The notes: a model not told the origin generated them from the letters alone. A stretch of 64,000 nt of DNA from Thermoplasmatota archaeon (GCA_030828405.1 JAURCP010000003.1:1-64000), one strand, 5' to 3'; shown: positions 1 to 9,877, counted from the stretch's first letter. Translations and numbers: made by a program.

Positions 1-334
1 TATCAATCCAATGATAATTTCCTCCACGTGGTTTCCCCATTAACAGAGAATGATACTTGAATCCCTTTTTATCAAGCCATATCTCTGTAACTTCTCTATG
101 TTCTTCAGTCCGTGCAGTAAAAAAACAAATATGGTGTCCTTCGATATACCATCTGTTAATTGTTTCAATAGCATCGAGGTAAGCTTCAGCAGTTGCCATT
201 CTTTCAGCCTCTTCATTAGGTATGTCTTCACCTACAGTTCCATCTATGTCTATGAGATAGTTTTTTTTTCCCGGTGGAAGAACCGGACTCAATTTATTTC
301 CTTGTTCATCCAAACTCTCGACCAACCTATCCAT
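1..334 (-). CDS. HAD-like phosphatase/hydrolase family protein, 3'-truncated by the window edge
   Basis: Manual translation of the minus strand from ATG at 334: MDRLVESLDEQGNKLSPVLPPGKKNYLIDIDGTVGEDIPNEEAERMATAEAYLDAIETINRWYIEGHHICFFTARTEEHREVTEIWLDKKGFKYHSLLMGKPRGGNYHWID. It has DIDGT (HAD motif I) and FFTAR (motif II-like). It is absent from the ORF track because it runs off the window. Confidence 0.8.
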   Translation of the reverse strand, partial: MDRLVESLDEQGNKLSPVLPPGKKNYLIDIDGTVGEDIPNEEAERMATAEAYLDAIETINRWYIEGHHICFFTARTEEHREVTEIWLDKKGFKYHSLLMGKPRGGNYHWID

Positions 335-367
335 GCGTTTCGCATTGTAAGAATGTAAATTAATAAG

Positions 368-1273
368 ATGGTGGATAATGTTGAAATTACTGAATTATGG
401 AAATCATTTTTCCTTAATATTACATTTTGTATCCGTATTCCGAAGCATTATGTACAGACCCTAGGACGGAGTAACGTGCCAGGAGCATATGACAGGAGTC
501 GTAAATCTGCTGTAGTTAGGAGTATTTCTTCTAATTACAGTAAAGCCCTCTCAAGTTATTTTGGTACAAAAACACCTAATCAAGAAGAAGCGATAGGCTC
601 TCATAACGCGTATGTCACAGCTCTAAGGGCACACGGCACGGAAGTTACCGTTTTACCAGAACTGCCCAATTTTCCAGATAGCTGTTTCGTTGAAGATACC
701 GCTGTGATGGTAGATGGTAAGGCAATAATACCGAATATGGGGCACCCTACTAGAGAAGGCGAGCAACAGGCAGTAATGGATCATATGAGTAATTTTGCTG
801 AAATCGTTAAAATGCCGAAGGGTGCTAAATTAGATGGTGGAGATATAATATTTTTTGATGACAGATACCTCTTAGGCATTTCAACAAGAACAAACAAGGA
901 AGGCGCAGATTTCCTTTCTACTTTCATCAAAGAAGCCGGATACGATGTCGAATTAATAAATGTCCCAGATACGACTTTACATTTGACAACAGTATGCTCA
1001 TCTCCTAGAGAAGGTACTGTTATTGCTGCAGAAGGGCACCTTAAGGAAAATCAGATTTCACGATTTGCTGAAGAAATTATTTGGATACCGAATAATGAAA
1101 CCTACGCTTCTAACACAATTGGATATCCAAATGATAGATTAATTGTTGCAGAGGGTTTCCCTAAGACAAAGAACATCCTTCAAAATGAAGGATTCAGACT
1201 CATGTCAGTTGATATGGAGCCAATAATGCAAGCAGACGGCTCTCTTACCTGCCTGTCTGTTTTCACATCATAA
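368..1273 (+). CDS. Dimethylargininase (DDAH)-like / amidinotransferase-superfamily hydrolase (true start probably internal)
   Basis: Pentein-fold signatures PNFPDSCFVEDTAV, LDGGDI, TTLHLTTVC and C-terminal SLTCLS (catalytic Cys region). Confidence 0.8.
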   Translation: MVDNVEITELWKSFFLNITFCIRIPKHYVQTLGRSNVPGAYDRSRKSAVVRSISSNYSKALSSYFGTKTPNQEEAIGSHNAYVTALRAHGTEVTVLPELPNFPDSCFVEDTAVMVDGKAIIPNMGHPTREGEQQAVMDHMSNFAEIVKMPKGAKLDGGDIIFFDDRYLLGISTRTNKEGADFLSTFIKEAGYDVELINVPDTTLHLTTVCSSPREGTVIAAEGHLKENQISRFAEEIIWIPNNETYASNTIGYPNDRLIVAEGFPKTKNILQNEGFRLMSVDMEPIMQADGSLTCLSVFTS

Positions 1274-1293
1274 TTTGTATAAATTAACTTGAG

Positions 1294-1322
1294 TCGATAC
1301 GCCGGATGTGCCGGCGTATCGA
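1294..1322. terminator. Perfect 12-bp inverted repeat between convergent genes (bidirectional terminator-like hairpin)
   Basis: TCGATACGCCGG-atgtg-CCGGCGTATCGA. Confidence 0.6.
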
Positions 1323-1348
1323 TTTACAATATTCTTGATATCAGAATT

Positions 1349-1660
1349 TTATTCCTGACCAGCGAGGAATGCACATTCTACAAATCCCCACGGGAAAAGT
1401 ATCAACCTAAGTGCGAATTCCATAATCTCAGTATATCCTCTGTCCCTCAATCTTCCTACTGCAACAGAGATTCCAATCCATACAATCATCAAAGTAAAAA
1501 TCATACTCACGATGTCTATTCCCTCACTAATGATCGAAGCAATAGCCAGAACAATTCCAACAACAATTTGAACTACAAGTAGCCCTAACGTCCATCCCCA
1601 CCAAGCACCTCTACTCAGTGAAACCTCACTATCAAATTTCATCATTTCAACAATTCCCAT
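1349..1660 (-). CDS. DUF805-like small membrane protein
   Basis: Multiple hydrophobic helices and a GRLRDRG motif typical of DUF805. Confidence 0.6.
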   Translation of the reverse strand: MGIVEMMKFDSEVSLSRGAWWGWTLGLLVVQIVVGIVLAIASIISEGIDIVSMIFTLMIVWIGISVAVGRLRDRGYTEIMEFALRLILFPWGFVECAFLAGQE

Positions 1661-1738
1661 ATTATCTATCTCCGTAACGCCTCTCGGCGAAAAAACATTT
1701 TTATGATTATAGATATACTTGTTGCCGGCACACCGTTT

Positions 1739-2302
1739 TCACAGGTCAAATTCAGTGTTTACATTTTTAATCAAAACATGATCCACCATTAATAGAGAAT
1801 GAGGTATTTTAAGAAATAATACCTGCAGAGGCACACCATCCCAATTTTCTAATGAATTGAGTAGTAATTTTGGCCGAATTAAAGAGAGTAAAGGTTGTAA
1901 CAATTCGCCATCAGTCGGTATTATCACTTCATCATTTTTTGATATCGAATTTTCCAAACTAGAGAATACTTCATGGGTTATCCAAGGAACATCTACGGTT
2001 GCAAGTTGAATAGTATCTTGTTCTAAACAAAAAGGGTCTTTTAGATTTTCAATTATTGAATCAACCGGTCCTCCGTGTTGTATCGAATCTAAAACCCATT
2101 CAATATCATAATCGGGGCCAATCGCTTTTGCATATTCTTCCATTTTTTCAGGATTCGCAACAGCAATTCTGATTGGTTCCCTACCAGCCTTTTTCAAAGC
2201 CTCAACAACTCTCGTAATCATCGCTTTCCCATCAATTTCGATCAGTGCCTTATCATGACCCATTCTCTTTGATCTTCCTCCCGCAAGAAGTAAAGATTTC
2301 AT
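1739..2302 (-). CDS. mobA: Molybdenum cofactor guanylyltransferase-like NTP transferase
   Basis: N-terminal LLAGGRSKRMGHDKALIEIDGKAMI and an ATVDVPW motif (MobA-like nucleotidyltransferase). Confidence 0.75.
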   Translation of the reverse strand: MKSLLLAGGRSKRMGHDKALIEIDGKAMITRVVEALKKAGREPIRIAVANPEKMEEYAKAIGPDYDIEWVLDSIQHGGPVDSIIENLKDPFCLEQDTIQLATVDVPWITHEVFSSLENSISKNDEVIIPTDGELLQPLLSLIRPKLLLNSLENWDGVPLQVLFLKIPHSLLMVDHVLIKNVNTEFDL

Positions 2303-2306
2303 GTAC

Positions 2307-2516
2307 TCACCTTAATTCATTAAGTCGATTTAACGCATACTGTATTTCATCCATTAAATCCATAGCTCTATTCAATAAAACTTGCCTATCTCTTCTTATT
2401 TCTGTAGTTTCCATCCATCTCATTAGTTGTGTAATGTCTTTTGAATCTCTCTTAATTGTCCATTCTAGGACCTCTTCTGCTATGGGATCATCGGAGGGCA
2501 ACAAGCGCTCGACCAT
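2307..2516 (-). CDS. Hypothetical protein (69 aa), same operon orientation
   Basis: Ends 5 nt before the mobA-like start; compact intergenic spacing. Confidence 0.45.
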   Translation of the reverse strand: MVERLLPSDDPIAEEVLEWTIKRDSKDITQLMRWMETTEIRRDRQVLLNRAMDLMDEIQYALNRLNELR

Positions 2517-2553
2517 AGGTGTCGGACACCGTCATCAGCAATCAGTTGTACGC

Positions 2554-3198
2554 TTAATTCTCGTTCAAATTACTCTTAATTCTAGTTAAAATTGAATCTC
2601 CGGGTGGAATCTCAATTGAGGCTATTTTCTCTATCAACCCTTCAGAGAAATCATGTTGATGTATCTTACCTGAGTAAATAACTATTAGAGATAAATGTTG
2701 ATCAATCTTTCTTCCATTTATCCATTTCAAAATTAATTCTTCTGATGGCGGTTGACGTTTTGCTCTGTACAATTCTTCAATATTTAACAACAATGAATCA
2801 ACAGATTCTACAGTATGAATGGAATCTTCCAGAATCTTCCAAGGATTTGTCCCCATTCCTTTATGGTCAATATTGGCAAGCAAAATAGACGCCAAAGCAA
2901 CATCCTCTCTCCCATGTCTTTTCCATAATCTTTTAATTAATTTCAATAGGACTCTATGTGTATTTCCTGCTTCTGTAATCAGCCAGGATGCAAGATTCCT
3001 TAGAAGTTCATCAGGAGTACCTAGAATAAACGAATAACCTGATTCTACCATCATTCTATCAGTACTGGATTTCATTATTAATGCTGGAACTCCAATTGGA
3101 TAAGCATTCCTAACTAGTTTAGCTAAAGCACGATCCGAAGCGTGTATTTTTTTTGATTGATTATTCAGAAATTCATCAAGATTATTCTCAGAGCTCAT
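2554..3198 (-). CDS. Hypothetical protein
   Basis: 214-aa ORF, in series with flanking minus-strand genes. Confidence 0.55.
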   Translation of the reverse strand: MSSENNLDEFLNNQSKKIHASDRALAKLVRNAYPIGVPALIMKSSTDRMMVESGYSFILGTPDELLRNLASWLITEAGNTHRVLLKLIKRLWKRHGREDVALASILLANIDHKGMGTNPWKILEDSIHTVESVDSLLLNIEELYRAKRQPPSEELILKWINGRKIDQHLSLIVIYSGKIHQHDFSEGLIEKIASIEIPPGDSILTRIKSNLNEN

Positions 3199-3207
3199 TC
3201 CAATCCC

Positions 3208-3687
3208 TTATTTTTGTACTCTAAGAGTTTCATAAATCTCTGATAATCTCTCCATGGTTCCCTTTAACTCATATCTTATGTTTTGGCGCACATTACGATG
3301 TACAATTTCTTCTAACTGACGATCTAGACTTCTAAGAATCGCTCTATGTTCAGAATCGCTGAGTTCAAACACTTTCCTCAAATATGCTACGATTCTTAAA
3401 TCATCATCAGTTTTATCAGTGTGGATGAGAAATGTTTCTAAAACTTGTTCATAAGTTGAGATTTTTTCACTACTGGTCAAAGGTATGCCTAATTCAATGT
3501 CGACAGCCTCAATTATTGAATCATATATCATTTTTGGCTCATCATCACTCAATCTCAAAGCCCTCGCAAGTTTTGTAATCAATCTCTTTTCACCAAATGT
3601 AAGGTTTCCATCATTGAGAGCAAGACTGACGACTCCTCGAAAAACTACTCGCCTATCCGAGGAGGGTTCAACCATGAACTTCGTCAA
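3208..3687 (-). CDS. TerB-like helical domain protein (tentative)
   Basis: VSLALNDGNLTFGEKRLITKLARALRLSDDE resembles TerB/DnaJ-associated acidic helical domains. Confidence 0.5.
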   Translation of the reverse strand: MTKFMVEPSSDRRVVFRGVVSLALNDGNLTFGEKRLITKLARALRLSDDEPKMIYDSIIEAVDIELGIPLTSSEKISTYEQVLETFLIHTDKTDDDLRIVAYLRKVFELSDSEHRAILRSLDRQLEEIVHRNVRQNIRYELKGTMERLSEIYETLRVQK

Positions 3688-3762
3688 CGGTTCTATGACT
3701 TAATCTCTATCATCATGCGATATTATTGATAATTCCTCTATATTCATAGGAGCATTCATGAA

Positions 3763-3888
3763 GGGTGTAACCGCGGGCACTGGTTGGTAATCAGCCACAC
3801 TCGCGGGCGTTTTGCGCCCATCCAACCCAGAAACCTACTAGGTAATTGGGGGTGAAGCCCTCTAGTTGGGCCGAAAACCGGAAAGGAA
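3763..3888 (+). promoter_or_regulatory. Structured 5' leader upstream of dnaG (candidate RNA element)
   Basis: Complementary segments CCGCG(3771-3775)/CGCGG(3802-3806), GGTTG/CAGCC, GGGCG(3805-3809)/CGCCC(3815-3819), CCAAC(3822-3826)/GTTGG(3865-3869), GGGGG(3848-3852)/CCCTC(3858-3862). GC-rich relative to surroundings. Confidence 0.45.
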
Positions 3889-3893
3889 TTATT

Positions 3894-5063
3894 ATGTCAA
3901 ATACAGAAGGAAAATATATCATACACGCAACAATTCGTTGTGACGGCACAGTCGCCAGAAAAGACGTCGTAGGGGCCATATTTGGCCAAACCGAGGGTCT
4001 TTTAGGAGACCAGTTACAACTTAGAAAATTACAAAGAACAGGCCGTATCGGGCATGTCGATGTAACACTGAATCAGAACAAGGGGAAAGTGCAAGGAGAA
4101 ATCTCACTCTCTTCTTCTATTGATCAGGTTAGTACGGCAGTCATTGGCGCAGCATTAGAAACAATAGATAGAATAGGTCCATGCAAGGCAGTTATCAAGG
4201 TTAAAGCAATTGAGAATATCAGATCTGCAAAGCGAGAAAATGTGATTGATCGTGCTAAAGCACTATTATTGAACATGGTTAACTCAGGCCAAGATGAATC
4301 TAAGAACATATTAGAAGAAGTACGTTCAGTACTAACTTTGGACACTGAGAAAGATATTTCTGGAATGACAGCAGGACCAAAAGTTTCAGATAGCAGTGCT
4401 ATTATAATTGTTGAAGGACGAAATGACGTTAGAAATTTACTAAAGTTTGGCATTAAAAACGCTATAGCAACAATGGGTTCTGGAATACAAGACGAATTGA
4501 TAGCACTTGCTAAATCGAAAACCACAGTCACTGCCTTCGTCGATGGTGATAGAGGTGGAAAACTTCTGTTAATGGAACTTAGCGGCAAATTAGGCAAATC
4601 ATTAACGCACGTTGCTTTAGCACCTCAAAGCCGTGAAGTTGAGCATCTAGAAGGAAAAGTAATCACTAAATGCCTAGGGCAGAAAGAACTTGCAAACAAA
4701 GTAGTTTCTCGTATACAATCAGATTTAGCGAAAGAAGATGATGCTGCTGTAGGGCGTGGAGAAGAAATTCTCGAAGCACCTGAAGAAATCAAAGGCTGGG
4801 CTGAAATGTTAGAGGGCTTGAAAAGAAACCAAGCAGTCATTATAAATGAAGATGGATCTGGTAGCGAACCAATTGGTGCTAGTTCTTTGGAATCAAAGCT
4901 TGAAGAATCTGAAGGAGCAAAAGGTCTCGTTTTTGCCGGAAAAGTAACAGAAAGAATTTTCACTTTAGCTGCCGGTGCTGGTATCGATAGCGTCGTAGCA
5001 TCTTCAGTTGGAAAAGTAACTAGAAAATCCGGAGTACAGGCTTACTCAGCATCTGACATGTAA
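3894..5063 (+). CDS. dnaG: DNA primase DnaG, archaeal type (the ORF track start at 3846 is probably over-extended)
   Basis: MSNTEGKYIIHATIRCDGTVARKDVVGAIFGQTEGLLGDQLQLRKLQ...; TOPRIM motif IIVEGRNDV and AFVDGDRGG. ATG at 3894 follows a Shine-Dalgarno-like GGAAAGGA. Confidence 0.93.
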   Translation: MSNTEGKYIIHATIRCDGTVARKDVVGAIFGQTEGLLGDQLQLRKLQRTGRIGHVDVTLNQNKGKVQGEISLSSSIDQVSTAVIGAALETIDRIGPCKAVIKVKAIENIRSAKRENVIDRAKALLLNMVNSGQDESKNILEEVRSVLTLDTEKDISGMTAGPKVSDSSAIIIVEGRNDVRNLLKFGIKNAIATMGSGIQDELIALAKSKTTVTAFVDGDRGGKLLLMELSGKLGKSLTHVALAPQSREVEHLEGKVITKCLGQKELANKVVSRIQSDLAKEDDAAVGRGEEILEAPEEIKGWAEMLEGLKRNQAVIINEDGSGSEPIGASSLESKLEESEGAKGLVFAGKVTERIFTLAAGAGIDSVVASSVGKVTRKSGVQAYSASDM

Positions 5064-5165
5064 GATTTTAACCCAATTGGCTAAAATTAATTACTTTAAA
5101 AAAGCCGTTGTAAAGCTACTCAACAGTAGAAGCCATCAAAAGTCTTACATCCCCGCTCCCAATAG

Positions 5166-7466
5166 ATGGAGCAGTCGACGTTGATAATTCTAGCGTTGTA
5201 TGGCTTGGTTGGAATTGCGTTAGCGACCCTATGGTTACGTCATCAATCTGTATTAAGACAGCGAGATGAAATGCGCACCAAACTTGGTAATTTACAGGGT
5301 AATTTAGCTAGCACTTCTAATCGCCTAGATTTACTTTCAAGGGGTGTAGATACTATTCTAGGAGAAACTCCAGAAGTTCATAAATTATTATCAGTCCATA
5401 AATCTCTAGAATCGGCAGAATCATTACTTTTTGAGCAGGATGTAACTATCAGTTCCAGCGAGTCTTGCGCTATAGCAACCCATGCAGCAAGATCGATTCT
5501 TTCTAATTACTTGAATGATTCAGAAACCGAAGGGAGTGAAAATATATTGCCCGGAATTATTCCTTTAGTACTAAGGCTGGATGCAATTCTTACAGAAGCG
5601 GAAATGAAATCTGAAGATTTAGAGCTTAATGGCGATGAACAAAGAGGCTTAGGTGAGTTATTTCATGAATCAGGAAAGTTCGATAGAGCTACAGATTTCT
5701 ATCGTAGAGCAAATTTACTCTCTCCTGAAAGTCTCTCTATTCTCTTATCCTTGGCATCGATACAAAGAGATGAGGCTGATCTTGACTCTTTAGATAGAAC
5801 ATTAGAGCGTTTGATTGCAATTAACCCGGATGATGTAGATGTGTTAAAAGAACAAGCAATATTACTTTCCGGAAGTGAAGATGAACGTTTGAATCGAAAT
5901 ATTAAGAGATTAAATGCATTAGGTGTTGATTTTCAACTATCTGATGCACATAATGAAATTTCAAATATTATAGATAGAGCAAATGATGCACAGAATCAGA
6001 TAAATCCACATCTCAAAGAACCATCTACATCGGAAGGATGGGTATCTAAGTCTTCTAAATTACTCCAATTAGGAGAAATCAGGCCAGCCTTAGAATCCAT
6101 TGAAAGAGCCTTATATCTTGATAATGCTAATTCCGAAGCTTGGTTAATGAAAGCGAAATTATTAGCTGCTGGTGAGAATCAATCGAAAGAAGCCCTTCAA
6201 GCAATACGCCGTGCATCGGGTTTAGGTGAATATACAGTACTCCTTGAGAGTGAAATATTAGAAAATGAAGGGAAGTTAGATTCAGCTAGAGCAGTTTTAG
6301 AAGAATGGTTGGAAATCAATCCAAATGATGCAGAAGTCCGAGGTCGATTGAGCCTAGTTTTATTCCGAGCAGGTGCTATTGATTGGTCAAAGAGAGTATT
6401 GGAAGAAGCACCTACGGAATCTTGGGAAAGCGCATCTTTGCATGTTATGCAAGGCCGCCTACATCTTTTAGCTGCTGATGAGCATAGAGATAAGACCGGC
6501 GAACAAGATCATATTTTATTATTAGATGCAACAATTTCTTTTGATTCTGCTATAGAGAAAGACAGAGAGTCGGGCTTAGCTTGGCTTGGTAGGTCACGTG
6601 CTCTAAGATATCAAGGGTCAATCAAAGAGGCAGAAATCGCTCTAGTAAGGGCAAGAAGACTGATTCCTGATCACCCCTCGATATCTTTGGAAGAAGCCCA
6701 TTTATGTTTAGAAATGGGCAAACTAGATCAGGCTAATGCGTTAGTTTCTGAAGCATCGACTAATATTAGAAACCACCCTTCAATTCCTTTCATTAGAGGT
6801 ATGATTGCAGCGAGGCAGAATCGTTTTATTGAGGCTAAGTCATTTTTCTCAAAGGTTCTCGAAACCGAACCTAATCATATTAGGGCTAGATTGAATAGGT
6901 GTTCTGCATCACTATTAGCGAATGACTTAGTAACCGCTCTTGATGACGCAAACTCACTTATTGAAACGGCCCCTGAATTTAACCTTGCAAGGCTAAGGCG
7001 TTCTGAAATACTAATGAATCTTGGAGACTGGAAAGAGGCTGAAAGTGAATTGCGCAGACTACTATCACAAGATCCAGAGCATATTATGGCGCTTGTACAC
7101 TTAGGTGCTTGTATGATTGCTATGAACAAGTCAGAACAGGCAGAAAGACCATTGAATGACGCAATTCGATATGATCCTAATCATTCCGAAGCATGGTACC
7201 AAAGAGGACTACTATATCTTGACTTTGGAAGAATAGAGGAAGCGAAATCCGACTTCGAAGCAGCAGCAAGATATGACAACAAACATATCGATGCTAGATT
7301 GAGAATTGCAGCCATTCTACACGACGGAGAAGACGCAAATTCTTCTGTTATTGCATGGAGAAAAGTTCTCGATATAGATCCCGAGCATAGATTAGCCAGA
7401 AGAAGACTCCAAGAATCTGTCGATAGACAAGAAAATCTGAAGCAGAAGATTTATCCAAAGGGTTGA
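5166..7466 (+). CDS. Membrane-anchored tetratricopeptide repeat protein
   Basis: N-terminal hydrophobic helix, then many TPR units (e.g. SEAWYQRGLLYLDFGRIEEAKSDFEAAARYDNKHIDARL). Confidence 0.85.
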   Translation: MEQSTLIILALYGLVGIALATLWLRHQSVLRQRDEMRTKLGNLQGNLASTSNRLDLLSRGVDTILGETPEVHKLLSVHKSLESAESLLFEQDVTISSSESCAIATHAARSILSNYLNDSETEGSENILPGIIPLVLRLDAILTEAEMKSEDLELNGDEQRGLGELFHESGKFDRATDFYRRANLLSPESLSILLSLASIQRDEADLDSLDRTLERLIAINPDDVDVLKEQAILLSGSEDERLNRNIKRLNALGVDFQLSDAHNEISNIIDRANDAQNQINPHLKEPSTSEGWVSKSSKLLQLGEIRPALESIERALYLDNANSEAWLMKAKLLAAGENQSKEALQAIRRASGLGEYTVLLESEILENEGKLDSARAVLEEWLEINPNDAEVRGRLSLVLFRAGAIDWSKRVLEEAPTESWESASLHVMQGRLHLLAADEHRDKTGEQDHILLLDATISFDSAIEKDRESGLAWLGRSRALRYQGSIKEAEIALVRARRLIPDHPSISLEEAHLCLEMGKLDQANALVSEASTNIRNHPSIPFIRGMIAARQNRFIEAKSFFSKVLETEPNHIRARLNRCSASLLANDLVTALDDANSLIETAPEFNLARLRRSEILMNLGDWKEAESELRRLLSQDPEHIMALVHLGACMIAMNKSEQAERPLNDAIRYDPNHSEAWYQRGLLYLDFGRIEEAKSDFEAAARYDNKHIDARLRIAAILHDGEDANSSVIAWRKVLDIDPEHRLARRRLQESVDRQENLKQKIYPKG

Positions 7467-7476
7467 ACAATACGGT

Positions 7477-8046
7477 ATGTTAGCATTGTATATGCCTACA
7501 TCACTTGGAATAGAGCCAGGACAACAAGCCCCGTTTTTTCAATTACCTAACGCCAATAAAAATCTAGATTCCGACACATTATCGCTAACTGAAACAATGG
7601 GCAGTAATGGAGTGATAATAACTTTCACTTGTAACCATTGCCCGTATGTTGTAGGTTCAGAATCTAGAATTGAAAAAATGGCCGCTAAGGCTAGAGAGAA
7701 TAATATTGGCTTTGTCGGCATTAATTCCAATGACCCAGTTAATTACGAGTCAGATTCTTGGCCTAACATGGTTAAAAGAGCATCTAAAGGTATGACATAT
7801 GCTTATCTACATGATGCCGATCAATCAATTGCAACACTTTATGGTGCTGAAAGAACTCCAGAATTTTATCTCGTAAATGCATCAGGTACAGTGGTTTACA
7901 GAGGTAGGCTTGACGATTCTCCAAGAGATCCGTCCCATGCTACAACTTCAGAACTTTCTGATGCAATTGATTCATTGGTATCCGGAAAAGAAATTTCTGA
8001 AACTAGAACTCAGAGTATTGGATGTTCGGTTAAGTGGAAAGTTTAG
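7477..8046 (+). CDS. Thioredoxin-like / redoxin (AhpC-TSA type) family protein
   Basis: GIEPGQQAPFFQLPN, FTCNHCPYVVG, TPEFYLVNASGTVVYRGRLDD. Confidence 0.8.
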   Translation: MLALYMPTSLGIEPGQQAPFFQLPNANKNLDSDTLSLTETMGSNGVIITFTCNHCPYVVGSESRIEKMAAKARENNIGFVGINSNDPVNYESDSWPNMVKRASKGMTYAYLHDADQSIATLYGAERTPEFYLVNASGTVVYRGRLDDSPRDPSHATTSELSDAIDSLVSGKEISETRTQSIGCSVKWKV

Positions 8047-8054
8047 GTGACAGA

Positions 8055-8870
8055 ATGTCGATGGGTGTCCCAGCTAGAATATTTGCCACCCTACTCAAAT
8101 TTTCTCCATCTTCCATACAGAATAGACTGTGGAAATGGTGGTATCAACGAATTTCCAAAGCCCATAATAAGGTAGATTTTAGATTTATGAATTATGGTTA
8201 TATTGACGCAGAAAAACCAGTCTTAGAACCAGAAGATGAACCTTATAGATTATTCATACAACTTTATGAAATGAATATAAGAAATATTGAGTTGAACAAC
8301 AAGCAGGTATTAGAAGTTGGTTCCGGACGTGGCGGAGGAGCTAGTTGGATTGCTAAGTCTAAGAAACCCTCCAACTTAATTGGAGTAGATTTTTCAAAGG
8401 AAGCAGTATCTTTATGCAATAAGTGGTATGAACAGAAAAATCTCAAATTTTTAGAAGGAAACGCTCAAAATTTACCATTTGAAGATAGTAGTTTTGATAC
8501 GGTATATAATGTAGAATCCTCACATTGTTATGGAGATATGAACAAGTTTGTCAGTGAAGTTTATCGGGTTTTGAGAGAAGGAGGCAATTTCTGCTGGACT
8601 GATTTTAGAAACGAAGAAATCATGAAAGAAACGGAAGAGATATTTACCGCTACTGGTTTTTCAATCCTTTCAAAAAAAGAAATCACGGATGAAGTAATAG
8701 GTGCTTTGGACATGATAAATGATACCAAAAGAGAGAGAATTACCGAACTTGTCCCAAGAACAATTAGACGTAGCTTTGAGACTTTTGCAGGAGTACAAGG
8801 AACTCCAGTATATGATTCATTCAAATCTGGTAAACTAAAATATTACCGATACCTTATGGGGAAGAATTAG
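8055..8870 (+). CDS. SAM-dependent methyltransferase, type 11
   Basis: VLEVGSGRGGGASWIAKSKKPSNLIGVDFS...; NLPFEDSSFDTVYNVESSHCYGDMNKFVSEVYRVLREGG. Track ORF starts at 8034; ATG at 8055 gives a shorter N-terminus. Confidence 0.8.
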   Translation: MSMGVPARIFATLLKFSPSSIQNRLWKWWYQRISKAHNKVDFRFMNYGYIDAEKPVLEPEDEPYRLFIQLYEMNIRNIELNNKQVLEVGSGRGGGASWIAKSKKPSNLIGVDFSKEAVSLCNKWYEQKNLKFLEGNAQNLPFEDSSFDTVYNVESSHCYGDMNKFVSEVYRVLREGGNFCWTDFRNEEIMKETEEIFTATGFSILSKKEITDEVIGALDMINDTKRERITELVPRTIRRSFETFAGVQGTPVYDSFKSGKLKYYRYLMGKN

Positions 8871-9289
8871 TATTGCTCTAAGACTAATTCCGTTTGTGTT
8901 GAAGTTATTTCTCCCGGTGCAGCCAACCACATGCGATCTAATAAATTCCTCAATGAAATTGTGTCATCAACATGAACAATTGCCACTAAATCTGCATCGC
9001 CACTTATTTCGTAGATACATTCAACTCCTGCCCAACCAGAGTATTCTCCAGCAAGGCTTCCAATTTCTACTCCCGAACCAACTTTGAGTCGGATTAATGC
9101 GGTCAAACCTATTCCCGCTTCTCTGATTGTATAACCTCTAATTATGCCATCATCCTCCATTCTTTTCATACGAGTTCTTACAGTACGTTCAGTAACATTT
9201 ACCTTTTTTGCAATATCTACAAACGGGGCTCTGCCAGCATCTCGAAGGTACGCGAGAATGGCTCTGTCAAGTGAATCTACGTCAACCAT
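8867..9289 (-). CDS. Lrp/AsnC family transcriptional regulator
   Basis: DSLDRAILAYLRDAGRAPFVDIAKKVNVTERTVRTRMKRMEDDGIIRGYT plus a ligand-binding domain. Confidence 0.9.
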   Translation of the reverse strand: MVDVDSLDRAILAYLRDAGRAPFVDIAKKVNVTERTVRTRMKRMEDDGIIRGYTIREAGIGLTALIRLKVGSGVEIGSLAGEYSGWAGVECIYEISGDADLVAIVHVDDTISLRNLLDRMWLAAPGEITSTQTELVLEQY

Positions 9290-9442
9290 GATTAATCCGC
9301 AAAGCGAACCCTTTTTGATTGTTATTGTCAGTATGAGTAGTAAATGCTCACTGTTTTTTTCCGTTTTCAGGTAAATATATCTGTTTTATGTCAGAAATCA
9401 CATTAAGTTGCATTCAAATGAGTCGCCGATTTCTGGCAATAC

Positions 9443-9877
9443 ATGTCAGAGGATGATGAGGTAGCCAATCTTCGAGTTCAGGAGTATTTGGATGATGTTT
9501 CTAATCTCAATCTTTCAACCTCAAAATCACAATGGTATAACGTGGATGTAGCGACACTCCTGATTAATTGTAAAGTAGTGGGTCACGATATCGATGAAGC
9601 TACAGGAGCATCTTTGATTTTTCTTGAGAAAAGTGTGCTAATGTGTTGCTGTGATTCTGGTAAAATGCACCATTATCCAAAACATCTTCTGCATTGTTTT
9701 GTGGACGATAAAAGAGACGGACATGATAATCCTGATGGAGTGATATTCAAGGCCGAATTATTTTCTATATCTCCTTCCGAAGAACAACTTTGTTGGGAAG
9801 AAGTATGCCATTCTGAAATCCAAGTTCCTAATGTTCAGAATAAAGTATCTCGTTGGTTGGGTTGGCTTAATTCCTAG
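9443..9877 (+). CDS. Hypothetical protein
   Basis: 144-aa ORF just upstream of enolase. Confidence 0.5.
   Translation: MSEDDEVANLRVQEYLDDVSNLNLSTSKSQWYNVDVATLLINCKVVGHDIDEATGASLIFLEKSVLMCCCDSGKMHHYPKHLLHCFVDDKRDGHDNPDGVIFKAELFSISPSEEQLCWEEVCHSEIQVPNVQNKVSRWLGWLNS

Noticed and set aside
4124-4963. Long minus-strand ORFs (157 and 112 aa) antisense to dnaG
   Set aside because: Ser/Pro-rich antisense shadows of a strongly conserved coding gene.
8867-8870. 4-nt overlap of convergent methyltransferase and Lrp genes
   Set aside because: Ordinary compact tail-to-tail arrangement.
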